A stretch of 64,000 nt of DNA from Shinella sp032095155 (GTDB lineage: Bacteria; Pseudomonadota; Alphaproteobacteria; Rhizobiales; Rhizobiaceae), in contig NZ_JBLZPK010000012.1 in assembly GCF_049199905.1 (NCBI RefSeq), positions 9,386 to 73,385 of the forward strand, written 5' to 3'. This document shows, in pieces, positions 17,888 through 27,255 of this stretch; within the stretch, counting starts at the first letter, position 1; every line of letters starts with the position of its first letter. The notes beneath the pieces are model-generated. The model saw only the letters and a program-made list of their open reading frames with translations. It made no database searches and was not told the origin of the DNA. A program made the position numbers and the translations under genes.

Positions 17888-20800
17888 ACGTCTGCTTGAT
17901 CGCTTTCCGCCAGCACCACCAGCCGCGCGAGCGCCGGCAGGGAGCCGACCTGCATCCGCCGCATGATCGCGGCCCGATGCGCTTCTACCGTGCGTTGGCT
18001 GACATCAAGATCCTGCGCGATCACCTTGCTGGGCTGGCCGGCAAGAACACGGTCGAGGATTTCCCGCTGGCGTCCCGTCAGGCGCGCCAGCCGCGCCCTT
18101 GCCTCCCGCTGCCGCGTGTCCTGCATGCCCGTGTTATGGTTGCGCGCCAGCGCGTTCGAAACGCTCGCCAGCAGATCGGACGGCCCGATCGGTTTCTCGA
18201 TGAAATCGGATGCGCCCGCCTTCATCGCCAGGACGGCCGTCGCGACATCGCCGGCGCCCGTGATCATGACGATGGGCAGCCTGACCCCGCGTCTGCGCAG
18301 GGTTAGCAGCACGTCCAGGCCGCTTATTCCCGGCAGCTTGACGTCCATGACGAGGCATCCGAGTGAGGTGTCGTCAAAGGTGGCGAGAAAGGTCTCACCG
18401 TCGGAAAACGCCTGCACCCGGCGCCCGTCGGCCTCGAAGGTCTCCTGCAAGGCTTCGCGGATCGCGGGGTCGTCGTCGATGATGAAGATCGCCGGCTCGG
18501 CGGATAGCAATGCCTGCGGCTCCTGGCGCGCGCCTTCAGGCTCGATCTTGCTGGTGTGCAGCAGGAGCTGGATTGCCCTCAAGAGATCGGCGAGGCTCAC
18601 GGGCTTGGGCATGTGCAGGCAATCCTCGGCCGAGAGGATGCGCAGCGTCTCCGCTGTGATGTCGCCCGTCAGGATGATCGCGGGGATGTTGCGGCCGAGG
18701 ATCGCGCGAAGCTCCCTGGTGACATCGATGCCGTTGGTGTCATTTGGGAGGTTGTAGTCGGCGAGGATGAGCGTGGGGACCACGCCGCCGCCGGACACTA
18801 GGTCGATCGCGGCCGTGCCATTGTCCGCGGCATAGACCAGATGCTGTTCGTCACGCAGCGCGATCTCGATCAGGTTGCGGATCTTCTGGTCGTCCTCCAC
18901 GACGAGCACGGTGCCGCGCACTGGCGCCACCTCCGGGTTTTTCTCGATCGGCGCCCGGTCCTGTTGAGGATCCTCCTTGCCAAGCGCCACATGGATCGAG
19001 AAAACCGAACCTTTGCCGGGGACCGAGCGGACCTGGATCCGGTGTCCGAGCAATGCGCTGAGGCGTTTGACGATGGACAGGCCGAGGCCAAGGCCGAGTT
19101 CGGCCTCGGCCCCGTCATTGGTCGCTTGATGGTATTCGTCGAAAATAGCCTGGAGTTCGTGGGTTGCGATGCCGACGCCACTATCCCAGACCTCGATGGT
19201 GAGCGCATCCTTGTGCCGTCGGCAGCCGAGCAGGATCTTGCCTTCTCGCGTGTATTTGAGCGCATTCGCCAGAAGGTTTCGAACCATCTGTTCCAGAAGG
19301 CTCGGATCGGTCCGCACCAGCAGACTGCACGGCACGAAGCGGAGAGAAAGGCCTTTCTCCAAGGCGCTGTAGCCGAATTCGTCGTTCAGGCGTTGCAGCA
19401 CATCATTGACTTTGCACGTCACGATGCGGGGATAGACCGTGCCCGCCTCTATCTGGTTGATGTCGAGGAGAGCATTGAGCATTTCGGACATGGAGCCGAG
19501 CGTATCGCGGAAGCTCCTGACCAGCTTCTGGGGCTTCTCGCCGTCCACCGATTTCTCCAGCAGGCCCTGGAGCAGCACCAGCGATTGCAGGGGCTGGCGC
19601 AGATCGTGGCTTGCCGTGGCGAGGAAGCGGGATTTTGCGGCATTGGCGCGTTCGGCTGCCCGTTTCGCCCGGTCGAGCGCTTCATGGGCACGGTGCTGGG
19701 TGGACACGTCGGCAAAGGTGATGACCACGCCTTCCGTGCCGCCCTCCTGGGTTCGGTAGGGCATGACGCGGCGCATGTACCAGGTGCCGTTCCCGGTCCT
19801 GACTTCCCGCTCCTTGGTGGTGCTGCCTTTCAGGACGGCGGCGGCGTCGCCGAGCAGCGTCGGATCGGGCACGCGCGCATTGAGGTCCGCCAGCGGCCTG
19901 CCGATATCGCCCATTATGACGTTGAAGATCGAGCGGGTCGCCGGTGTGAAATAGCGGATGTTCAATCCCGGATCGAGGAAGATCGTGGCGACATCGGTGC
20001 TGTACAGCACGTTCTCGAGATCGTTCGCCGTTGCGCGCTGGCGTTCCAGCGCCTCCTGAAGCTGGGCGTTGAGCGCGGTCAGCTCCTCGTTCAGCGATTG
20101 AAGCTCTTCCTTGGAGGTCAGCAGCTCCTCGTTGGCGGATTGATATTCCTCGTTGAGTGACAGGGTCTCCGCATTGATCGTCTTTTGCTCTTCCGCTGCA
20201 TTCTCCAGGTCCCGGATGGCGGCCTGGAGTTCCGTGCGGGTGGCTGCCAACTCCCGCTCCAGCGTGCCCGACCGGTCGTCCTGGCTGGGCTCCGGGGGAT
20301 CGCCCGCTTGGGTGGGCTGGGCGACGTCGAGGAAGCTGACGAGAAACAGCTCCTCGCCTTCGCTCGTGACCGGCTGCACCGCGATCTCGTAGCGCGACAG
20401 GGTATCGGCTGCATCGTGGTAGAGACCGATCGCCACGGTGCGGACCTTCTCCTGCTGGGCGCGGTGGAGCGCCGAGCGGAGCTTGGTGTGCACGCTGCGC
20501 GGCGTCATCGTGAAGAGGTCCTGCGTCGGATAGCCGGGCGCGATGCGCAGGTAGCGCTGCACGGGACCGAGCGAATAAAGATATTCGTATTTCCGGTTGA
20601 TCAGCACCGTGGCCGGGGCGTAGCCGTCCAGGATCGTCCGGCGGCTGAGCTCGGCGAGCGCGGCCTGGCGTCCTGGGACTTGCCCTTGCTGCGCCGGCAC
20701 CCGGACATTGTCCGATGCATTGACGGCAAAGCCGTAGCGGCCGCGCTGGCCCTTGCGGCGGAAGATTCGCGCGGACTTGTCGATCACGTCGAAGCGGTTG

Positions 20801-22197
20801 GTTGCCGCCCCCACCGTTTCCGTATTGCCCAGCAGCAGGATACCGTTGTCGTTGAGGGCGAAATGGAAAAGCCCGATGACCTTCGCCTGCGCCTCCGGCC
20901 CGAGGTAGATCAGGAGGTTGCGGCACGAGATGAGATCGATATTGGAGAAGGGCGGATCGCCGAGCACGTTCTGGACCGCGAAGATGATCGACGACCGAAG
21001 CTCCGAGGCAATCCGGTAGCCGTGCTCTTCCTGGGTGAAGAAGCGTTGCAGTCGCTCGGGCGACACGTCCGTCTTGATCGTCATCGGATAGACGCCGTCG
21101 CGCGCAAACGCGACCGCTTCCTCATCCGCATCGGATGCGAAAATCTGCATCCGGATATCGCGCCTGGTTTGCGAAATACATTCCTGGACGAGCATGCCCA
21201 ACGAATAGGCTTCCTCGCCGGTGCTGCATCCCGCGACCCACAAGCGCAGCGTCCGCCCGGGCGGATGGTTCGCGACGAGGTCCGGCACGATTTTTGTGCG
21301 CAACCGCTCGAAGACCTCGGGGTCGCGGAAGAAGTTCGTGACGTTGATCAGGATATCTGCCGCAAGCTGAGACAGTTCCAGCGGATTTTCCTCGAGAAAG
21401 CTGAGATAGCGGGCCGTGTCGGAGGAGGCGATGCCGGCCATGGCCATACGCCGTTCCAGCCGGCGATGGAGGGTTCCCTGCTTGTAGAGGGCAAAATCCT
21501 TGCCTGCCGATACGCGCAGCATGGTCAGGATCCTGTCCACGATCGCCTGTTTCGAGAGCGGGCCGGCATCGCCAGTTGCGGACGGCGGCCTGTGCAGGGC
21601 CTGCGCGATGGCCGCGAGCGGCATGACATGTTCGGCCATTCCTGAATCGATCGCGCTCTTTGGCATCCCGTCATAGTCGGCTTCATCGGGATCCTGCACA
21701 TAGACCCGGCCGCCCGCCTCGCGGATAAGCCGGATGCCGATGCTTCCATCGGTCCCGGTGCCGGACAGGACGACGGCCGTCGCGCGCGCGCCGTACTCCG
21801 CGGCGAGCGAGCTCAGGAGGAAATCATAGGGCATGCGCATGCCATGGCGGACGGGCGGCACGGTGAGACGGATCGTGTCGTCCTGCACCGCGATGTAGCA
21901 GCCGGGCGGAATGATGAAGAGGTGATCCGGCTCCAGTCGTCGGCCGTCCTCGGCCTGCACGACCGTCATGGTCGTGTGGCTGGAGAGGAGTTCGGCCAGC
22001 AGGCTCTCATGAACAGGATCGAGATGCTGGACGAGGATGAAAATGTTGCCGCCGCCCGACGGCATGGCCTCGAGAAGGGCGCGGCAGGCCTCGAGCCCGC
22101 CTGCCGACGCGCCGATCGCAATGACGCGACCGACAGCGCTGCCGGAGCTATTATCAAAACCCGACGAAGCGCGCGAAAAGGGATGGCTCGAAGTCAT
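17878..22197 (-). CDS. CheB-CheR-PAS-histidine kinase-REC-REC-HTH hybrid protein
   Basis: 1439 residues from ATG at 22197 (a TTG 14 codons upstream is less likely). Domains in order: CheB-type methylesterase, about 22-200 (Ser31 in GASAGG, His58, Asp150); CheR methyltransferase, about 225-485 (NVTNFFRDP, SAM loop LWVAGCSTGEEAYSL); long coiled coil, about 655-735; PAS, about 735-840; HisKA with FLATASHDLRQP (His864); ATPase (VWDSGVGI, GLGLGLSIVKR); receiver 1 (Asp1147 in LADYNLPND); receiver 2 (Asp1285 in VMDVKLPG); and a FixJ/LuxR-type HTH, about 1375-1425 (LTGRQREILDRVLAG...SQRTVEAHRAAIMRRM). The last ~200 residues look like a complete FixJ-type regulator fused on. No membrane segment. It sits between fcl and a LuxR gene, suggesting control of the polysaccharide locus (inference). 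Confidence 0.92.
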   Translation of the reverse strand: MTSSHPFSRASSGFDNSSGSAVGRVIAIGASAGGLEACRALLEAMPSGGGNIFILVQHLDPVHESLLAELLSSHTTMTVVQAEDGRRLEPDHLFIIPPGCYIAVQDDTIRLTVPPVRHGMRMPYDFLLSSLAAEYGARATAVVLSGTGTDGSIGIRLIREAGGRVYVQDPDEADYDGMPKSAIDSGMAEHVMPLAAIAQALHRPPSATGDAGPLSKQAIVDRILTMLRVSAGKDFALYKQGTLHRRLERRMAMAGIASSDTARYLSFLEENPLELSQLAADILINVTNFFRDPEVFERLRTKIVPDLVANHPPGRTLRLWVAGCSTGEEAYSLGMLVQECISQTRRDIRMQIFASDADEEAVAFARDGVYPMTIKTDVSPERLQRFFTQEEHGYRIASELRSSIIFAVQNVLGDPPFSNIDLISCRNLLIYLGPEAQAKVIGLFHFALNDNGILLLGNTETVGAATNRFDVIDKSARIFRRKGQRGRYGFAVNASDNVRVPAQQGQVPGRQAALAELSRRTILDGYAPATVLINRKYEYLYSLGPVQRYLRIAPGYPTQDLFTMTPRSVHTKLRSALHRAQQEKVRTVAIGLYHDAADTLSRYEIAVQPVTSEGEELFLVSFLDVAQPTQAGDPPEPSQDDRSGTLERELAATRTELQAAIRDLENAAEEQKTINAETLSLNEEYQSANEELLTSKEELQSLNEELTALNAQLQEALERQRATANDLENVLYSTDVATIFLDPGLNIRYFTPATRSIFNVIMGDIGRPLADLNARVPDPTLLGDAAAVLKGSTTKEREVRTGNGTWYMRRVMPYRTQEGGTEGVVITFADVSTQHRAHEALDRAKRAAERANAAKSRFLATASHDLRQPLQSLVLLQGLLEKSVDGEKPQKLVRSFRDTLGSMSEMLNALLDINQIEAGTVYPRIVTCKVNDVLQRLNDEFGYSALEKGLSLRFVPCSLLVRTDPSLLEQMVRNLLANALKYTREGKILLGCRRHKDALTIEVWDSGVGIATHELQAIFDEYHQATNDGAEAELGLGLGLSIVKRLSALLGHRIQVRSVPGKGSVFSIHVALGKEDPQQDRAPIEKNPEVAPVRGTVLVVEDDQKIRNLIEIALRDEQHLVYAADNGTAAIDLVSGGGVVPTLILADYNLPNDTNGIDVTRELRAILGRNIPAIILTGDITAETLRILSAEDCLHMPKPVSLADLLRAIQLLLHTSKIEPEGARQEPQALLSAEPAIFIIDDDPAIREALQETFEADGRRVQAFSDGETFLATFDDTSLGCLVMDVKLPGISGLDVLLTLRRRGVRLPIVMITGAGDVATAVLAMKAGASDFIEKPIGPSDLLASVSNALARNHNTGMQDTRQREARARLARLTGRQREILDRVLAGQPSKVIAQDLDVSQRTVEAHRAAIMRRMQVGSLPALARLVVLAESDQADVQG

Positions 22198-22500
22198 GGA
22201 TGCAATCTCAGGGATTCTGCACACATTTTGAGCGGTCAATATGCATGTGCGGGTTCTGGCACAGTATAGGCATCCCTGTCATGATTGCATACCCTCGGCT
22301 GTACGTATTTTCCGAGTCTGTTCGCGGGCAAATTTTTTGATATAGATTTACGATTGCAAAAAAGTATCGATAAAAAAATGGCTGTTGTTTTGGACATCTC
22401 TACAAACGAAACCACGATGTGAAGTATTTTATGCGGAATTATTCGTTGTGACGGAAATAATGTTTCCTGTTGTTAACCGTTAATTCTAGGGGCTCCTGCT
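22198..22500. other. AT-rich intergenic leader of the LuxR gene
   Basis: 303 bp between the hybrid kinase and the LuxR gene, clearly richer in A/T than its surroundings (for example around 22330-22380, with runs of A and T). No open frame is supported. It probably holds the divergent promoters. The polysaccharide-locus motif is not seen here. Confidence 0.5.
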
Positions 22501-23250
22501 GTGGTCGAGGTCAGAGGAATAAACGGGTTGAGCCGCGGGAGGGTCTTGAACGGGATCGCGCGGCTGCCAGCTTTCAAGCCCGTCAATCCGGCAAAGACTG
22601 CTTTGGCAAATACGCGGATACTGGACATGATCGACGAACGGACACTAGATCGCGAGTGTCTTTCCCAAAGTCTTGTCTCGCACGGTCTCGACATGACGAT
22701 CGTGCTCTTCAACTCCATCGAAGCCTGGATGTCGAAATATGCCGAGGCATCGAGCGGCGTGCTGATCAATGTCGGCAGCCGCGACTGCACCGAGCCGCGC
22801 ATCGAAAACGACCTCCGCATGCTCGTTTCGCGGTTCCCGGATCTGCCGGTCATCATCCTTTCCGACAACCATGACCTGCGACAGGTCCTGACGGCGCTCG
22901 ATCTCGGCGTCAGAGGGTTCATTCCCTCGGCCGTGGGCATTTCAGTCTGCGTGAAGGCGATCTCGCTTGCACTTTCGGGCGGCGTTTTCATCTCCACCGA
23001 GAGCTTGCCCGAACTGCGCAGGCTGATATCGGCCGCCGACCAGCAGGAGCGCAAGCGGGCCGAAATCTTCACCTGCCGCGAAGAGGACGTCATCGCGATG
23101 CTCAAGCTCGGCAAGGCCAACAAGATCATCGCTTACGAGCTCGACCTGCGCGAAAGCACGGTCAAGGTTCACATCCGCAACATCATGAAGAAGCTCAAGG
23201 TCCGCAACCGGACGGAAGTGATCTTCAAGCTCAACGACCTCTACGACTGA
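22501..23250 (+). CDS. LuxR-family regulator with degenerate receiver domain (paralog 1)
   Basis: 249 residues from GTG at 22501 (AGGGGC 8 bases ahead). An internal ATG at 22627 would still keep both domains. The N-terminal part (about 40-165) has a receiver-like pattern, but the phospho-acceptor position reads VLINVGSRD (Asp replaced by Asn) and the usual Lys loop reads GFIPSAV, so phosphorylation is unlikely. The C-terminal HTH (about 185-245) reads TCREEDVIAMLKLGKANKIIAYELDLRESTVKVHIRNIMKKL. It is closely related to the gene at 30911: LDREC, LINxGSR, LSDN, DLGVxGFIPS and GKANKIIA are shared. It lies directly upstream of the second sugar module and is followed within 4 bp of its stop by the locus motif. 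Confidence 0.88.
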   Translation: MVEVRGINGLSRGRVLNGIARLPAFKPVNPAKTALANTRILDMIDERTLDRECLSQSLVSHGLDMTIVLFNSIEAWMSKYAEASSGVLINVGSRDCTEPRIENDLRMLVSRFPDLPVIILSDNHDLRQVLTALDLGVRGFIPSAVGISVCVKAISLALSGGVFISTESLPELRRLISAADQQERKRAEIFTCREEDVIAMLKLGKANKIIAYELDLRESTVKVHIRNIMKKLKVRNRTEVIFKLNDLYD

Positions 23251-23253
23251 CCC

Positions 23254-23269
23254 CCTACGCCTATCGGTC
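23254..23269 (+). promoter_or_regulatory. Polysaccharide-locus motif upstream of the aminotransferase gene
   Basis: CCTACGCCTATCGGTC starts 4 bp after the LuxR stop codon and about 86 bp ahead of the aminotransferase ATG. It matches the consensus CCTAC(G/C)(C/G)CTTTCGGAC at 14 of 16 positions. Confidence 0.5.
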
Positions 23270-23354
23270 ATACCCCATCCACCAAGAGCGCGGATGCGCG
23301 CGCCGCGGAGGGGGCGATAGTGCCCGAAAGGGCCGGAAGGCAGAGGAGATTGCG

Positions 23355-24731
23355 ATGGACGCCTTCATTCAGGACTTCGAGAACTCCGACAGGCTGCGCC
23401 GGCGTGCGCACCAGATCATTCCGGGCGGCGCGCATACCTATGCCAAGGGCGACGACCAGTATCCGGTCCTGTCGCCGGGCTTCATCGTTAACGGCTACGG
23501 CTGTCACGTGTGGGACGTCGACGGCAATGCCTATATCGAATACGGCATGGGCAACCGTGCGGTCGGTCTCGGCCATGCCTATCGCCATGTCGTGGAGGCC
23601 GTGGCGCGCCAGCTGGAATTCGGCTGCAACTTCACGCGGCCTGCGCGCATCGAGATCGAATGCGCCGCGACCTTCCTGCAGATGGTTCCGGGCGCCGACA
23701 TGGTCAAGTTCTGCAAGGACGGCTCGGATGCGACCTCGGCGGCGGTGCGTCTTGCGCGGGCGGCAACGGGCAGGGACCTTGTCGCGCGCTGCCGGGACCA
23801 CCCGTTTTTTTCGACCGACGACTGGTTCATCGGCACGACCGAGATGAATGCGGGCATTCCCGAGGCCGTCCGCGACCTGACGCTCGACTTCCGCTACAAC
23901 GACCTCGACGACGCGCGCGATCTGTTCGCCCGCCATCCGGGAAGGATCGCCGCCCTCATTCTCGAAGCCTCGCGCGGCGACGAGCCGGCGGAGGGTTACC
24001 TGCAGGATCTGCAGGCGCTCTGCCACCGCAACGGCGCGCTGTTCATTCTCGACGAGATGATCACCGGCTTCCGATGGGCGCGCGGCGGCGCGCAGGACTA
24101 TTACGGGCTGCGGCCGGATCTCTCCTGCTTCGGCAAGGCGCTCGGCAACGGCTTCGCCATCTCGGCGCTCGCCGGCAAGCGCGAATTCATGGCGCTCGGC
24201 GGCATTGAGCAGACCGAGAGGCCGCGCGTCTTCCTGCTGTCGACCACCCATGGCGCCGAAACCCATGCCATGGCGGCGGCGATCGCGACCATGCATGTCT
24301 ATGCGCAGGAGCCGGTCATCCCGCATCTGCGTAGCCAGGGGCTAAGACTCAAGGCCGGCATCGAGCAGGCGATCGCCCGGCACGGCCTCCAGCGCTTCGT
24401 CGGTGTCACGGGCCATCCCGCCTGCCTGTCCTATTTCACCAAGGACAGGACCGGCTTGCCCTCGCAGGCGTTCCGGACGCTCCTGTTGCAGGAAACCATC
24501 CGCCGCGGCGTGCTCGCGCCGTCGCTCGTGGTGAGCTACACGCACGGCAACGACGAGATCGACCAGACGGTAGAGGCCTTCGACGGCGCGCTCGGCGTCT
24601 ATCGCCTCGCCCTCGACCACGGCATCGAGACCTACCTGGTCGGACGCCCCTCCGGCGTCGTCTTCCGCCGCTACAACACCGCGCCCGAACCGTGCACCGG
24701 CGAGCCGGTGGCGAAGGCGAAGACCGCCTGA
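23355..24731 (+). CDS. Class III PLP-dependent aminotransferase, glutamate-1-semialdehyde-mutase-like
   Basis: 458 residues. Fold-type I class III: IIPGGAHTYAKGDDQYP at the N-terminus, KFCKDGSDATSAAVRLARA (phosphate-binding region, about 118-136), ILDEMITGFRWARGG with Asp233, and the PLP-binding Lys261 in LSCFGKALGNGF. The sequence resembles glutamate-1-semialdehyde 2,1-aminomutase but is longer and sits in a sugar-nucleotide cluster. A role in aminating a keto-sugar or a small side-chain precursor is therefore more likely than haem synthesis (inference). GGAGATTGCG precedes the ATG. It is separated from the next gene by 130 bp carrying two motif copies. Confidence 0.85.
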   Translation: MDAFIQDFENSDRLRRRAHQIIPGGAHTYAKGDDQYPVLSPGFIVNGYGCHVWDVDGNAYIEYGMGNRAVGLGHAYRHVVEAVARQLEFGCNFTRPARIEIECAATFLQMVPGADMVKFCKDGSDATSAAVRLARAATGRDLVARCRDHPFFSTDDWFIGTTEMNAGIPEAVRDLTLDFRYNDLDDARDLFARHPGRIAALILEASRGDEPAEGYLQDLQALCHRNGALFILDEMITGFRWARGGAQDYYGLRPDLSCFGKALGNGFAISALAGKREFMALGGIEQTERPRVFLLSTTHGAETHAMAAAIATMHVYAQEPVIPHLRSQGLRLKAGIEQAIARHGLQRFVGVTGHPACLSYFTKDRTGLPSQAFRTLLLQETIRRGVLAPSLVVSYTHGNDEIDQTVEAFDGALGVYRLALDHGIETYLVGRPSGVVFRRYNTAPEPCTGEPVAKAKTA

Positions 24732-24734
24732 CCT

Positions 24735-24777
24735 GTCCGAAAGCGGTAGGGCGGGCTGTCGATACGCCTTTCGGGTA
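24735..24777. promoter_or_regulatory. Facing pair of the polysaccharide-locus motif
   Basis: GTCCGAAAGCGGTAGG at 24735-24750 (minus-strand CCTACCGCTTTCGGAC) is followed by GATACGCCTTTCGGGT at 24761-24776 on the plus strand. Together they form an imperfect inverted repeat ending about 85 bp before the epimerase ATG at 24862. Confidence 0.5.
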
Positions 24778-24861
24778 AGTGCCGCCGTCTTTGTCGTCAA
24801 TCGTGGTCCGCCCTGCCGCGCCGTAGCATCTCTTTCAGCAACGAAGCCGGGAGATGCGGAC

Positions 24862-25932
24862 ATGAAGGTGCTTGTGACGGGACACCAGGGTTATATCGGC
24901 GCCGTGATGGTGCCGATCCTCCTGCGGGCGGGGCACGAGGTGCATGGCTATGACGCCAGGCTTTACCGGCGCTGCGCCTATGCGCCGGGCGGGCCGATGA
25001 CCGAGGTTCCCTCCACCCTGAAGGATGTCAGGGACATCACGCCCCAGGATCTCGAAGGCTTCGATGCCGTCATCCATCTCGCGGCGCTGTCGAACGATCC
25101 GCTGAGCAATCTCGATCCCGACGTCACCTACGACATCAACCACAAGGGCAGCGTGCGCGTCGCGCGGGCGGCCAAGGAGGCGGGCGTCGGCCGCTTTCTC
25201 TTCGCCTCCTCCTGCAGCAACTATGGCCTGGCCGGCGAAGACCTCGTTGCCGAGGGTGCGCCGCTCAATCCGGTATCGGCCTATGGCCGCTCCAAGGTGA
25301 TGGCGGAGGCCGACATTGCCGGGCTGGCGGATGCGAGCTTTTGCCCGGTGTTCCTGCGGCCGGCGACGGCCTACGGCCTTTCGCCCATGCTGCGCTTCGA
25401 CATCGTCTTGAACAACCTCGTCGCCTGGGCCGTCACGCGCGGCGTCATCCTCTTGAAGTCGGACGGCACGCCCTGGCGGCCGATCGTCCATGTCGAGGAT
25501 ATTTCCGGCGCCTTCCTGGCAGCCCTCGAAGCGCCGTCGGAAGCGGTCTTCGCCGAGGCGTTCAATGTCGGCCGCACGGAACACAACTACCAAGTCCGCG
25601 ACATCGCCGACGTCGTGGCGCGCACCGTGCCGGGCTGCCGGCTGGAATATGCCAGCGAGGCCGGGCCGGATGCGCGCTCCTACCGCGTCGATTTCGGCAA
25701 GATCGCGCGGACCCTCCCGGCCTTCCGCCCGAAATGGGACGTGGTGGCCGGGGCCGAGCAGCTCCATGACGCCTATCGCGGCGCCGGCCTCACGCTTCAG
25801 GAATTCGAAGGCCCACGCTACCAGCGCATCGGCCATATCCGCGCGCTTCTCGCCAGCAACACGATCGACCGGCACCTCAGGTGGCGGCCGGTGGCCAAGG
25901 CCCCGGCGGACATGCTGGCGGCGCGCGCCTGA
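24862..25932 (+). CDS. NAD-dependent epimerase/dehydratase (extended SDR)
   Basis: 356 residues, MKVLVTGHQGYIGAVMVPILLRAGHEVHGYD. Rossmann motif TGHQGYIG at 6-13, HLAALSNDP near 72, catalytic FASSCSNYGLAG and YGRSK (Y and K spaced YxxxK, about 142-146), LRPATAYG near 165, and the nucleotide-sugar region WRPIVHVEDISGAF. It is a sugar-nucleotide dehydratase, epimerase or reductase whose reaction cannot be fixed from sequence. GGAGATGCGGAC precedes the ATG. It is 3 bp from the DUF4910 gene. It could supply the 4,6-dehydratase step for the CDP-sugar module, as no classical rfbG is present. Confidence 0.85.
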   Translation: MKVLVTGHQGYIGAVMVPILLRAGHEVHGYDARLYRRCAYAPGGPMTEVPSTLKDVRDITPQDLEGFDAVIHLAALSNDPLSNLDPDVTYDINHKGSVRVARAAKEAGVGRFLFASSCSNYGLAGEDLVAEGAPLNPVSAYGRSKVMAEADIAGLADASFCPVFLRPATAYGLSPMLRFDIVLNNLVAWAVTRGVILLKSDGTPWRPIVHVEDISGAFLAALEAPSEAVFAEAFNVGRTEHNYQVRDIADVVARTVPGCRLEYASEAGPDARSYRVDFGKIARTLPAFRPKWDVVAGAEQLHDAYRGAGLTLQEFEGPRYQRIGHIRALLASNTIDRHLRWRPVAKAPADMLAARA

Positions 25933-25935
25933 GGG

Positions 25936-27255
25936 ATGGCAATGAACGAGGCGGCCCGGATTTCCCCATCGGTGGACGGCGCGGCCGATATCGGCGACGA
26001 ACTCCATGCGCTCGTCTCCCGGCTCTTTCCGATCGGCCGCAGCATCACCGGAGAGGGCGTGCGCCGCACGCTTGCGATCCTGTCGGAACACGTCGATCTC
26101 GCGGTCCGTGAAGTGCCCACGGGCACGGAGGTCTTCGACTGGACGGTGCCGCAGGAGTGGACGGTGCGCGATGCCTATGTCCGCGCGGCGAATGGTAAGG
26201 TCGTGGTCGATCTCGCCGCATCCAACCTGCATCTCGTCGGCTACAGCGAGCCGGTGGCGCGCCGCATGCCGCTTTCCGAGCTTCGCAGCCATATCCATAC
26301 GCTGCCGGACCAGTCGGACCTCATTCCCTACCGGACCAGCTACTACAGCCGGAGCTGGGGCTTCTGCATGGCGCACCGCGACTATCTGGCACTGAAGGAG
26401 GGGGACTACGACGTCTTCATCGACACCACGCTCGCCGACGGGGCGCTCAGCTATGGCGAGGCATTTCTGCCGGGCGAAACCGGGCGCGAGGTGCTGCTGA
26501 CCGCCCATATCTGCCACCCGTCGCTCGCCAACGACAACTGCTCCGGCCTTGCGGTGCTCGCGCTCGTCGCCACGGCGCTTGGCCGGCGCCGCAACCGGTT
26601 CGGCTACCGTTTCCTCTTCGCGCCGGGCACGATCGGCGCGCTCTGCTGGCTTGCCAGCAATGAAGAGCGGCTTTCGCGCATCGATCACGGCCTCGTCGTC
26701 TCCTGCGTAGGCGACGGCGGCGGACCGGTCTATAAGCGCAGCCGCCGCGGCGATGCGACGATCGACCGAGCCATGGAGGCCGTGCGGTGTGATGGCCGGA
26801 CGGTGACGATGCTCGATTTCAGCCCCTTCGGCTATGACGAGCGGCAATTCTGCTCGCCGGGCTTCGACCTGCCGGTCGGCCTGCTCCAGCGCAGCGCCTT
26901 CGGAACCTTTCCCGAATATCATACCTCGGCGGATAATCTCGATTTCGTGCGGCCGGAGCATCTTGCCTCCTCCTTTCGCATGATCATGGACATCATCGAT
27001 GTAATCGAAACCGACCGCGTACCCCTGAACCTCTCGCCGAAGGGGGAGCCGCAGCTCGGACGGCGGGGTCTCTACTCGGCGACCGGCGGCCACAAGACGA
27101 CGTCGGATATCACCATGGCCTATCTCTGGGTGCTGAACCTTGCCGACGGCCGCCATTCGCTGCTCGATATCGCACGCCGCTCCGGCCTGCCGTTCTCGGC
27201 TATCGCCGCTGCCGCCACGCGGCTTGAGGATTGCGGGCTGCTCGGCGACGCCTAG
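25936..27255 (+). CDS. DUF4910 / aminopeptidase-like protein
   Basis: 439 residues. A second ATG two codons on (25942) has the better-spaced GAGGG. Seen: LFPIGRSITGEGVRRTL (33-46), a DUF2172-like insert with DWTVPQEW (69-76), a metal-site pattern TAHICHPSLANDNCSG with His191, His194 and Asp200, a further ASNEERLS, and YHTSADNLDF near 338, followed by a winged-helix-like tail (HSLLDIARRSGLPFSAI). The layout is that of a zinc aminopeptidase of the M28 type, but members recur in polysaccharide clusters and no peptide substrate is known. It may cleave or form an amide on a sugar (inference). The stop overlaps the convergent RmlC-like gene by 4 bp. Confidence 0.82.
   Translation: MAMNEAARISPSVDGAADIGDELHALVSRLFPIGRSITGEGVRRTLAILSEHVDLAVREVPTGTEVFDWTVPQEWTVRDAYVRAANGKVVVDLAASNLHLVGYSEPVARRMPLSELRSHIHTLPDQSDLIPYRTSYYSRSWGFCMAHRDYLALKEGDYDVFIDTTLADGALSYGEAFLPGETGREVLLTAHICHPSLANDNCSGLAVLALVATALGRRRNRFGYRFLFAPGTIGALCWLASNEERLSRIDHGLVVSCVGDGGGPVYKRSRRGDATIDRAMEAVRCDGRTVTMLDFSPFGYDERQFCSPGFDLPVGLLQRSAFGTFPEYHTSADNLDFVRPEHLASSFRMIMDIIDVIETDRVPLNLSPKGEPQLGRRGLYSATGGHKTTSDITMAYLWVLNLADGRHSLLDIARRSGLPFSAIAAAATRLEDCGLLGDA

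Noticed and set aside
18841..21645. Long plus-strand frames (about 440 and 490 codons)
   Set aside because: Both are antisense to the hybrid kinase, which has every expected catalytic motif.
23355..24731. Calling the aminotransferase hemL (glutamate-1-semialdehyde aminomutase)
   Set aside because: The fold matches, but length and sugar-cluster context argue against a haem-synthesis role; no symbol given.
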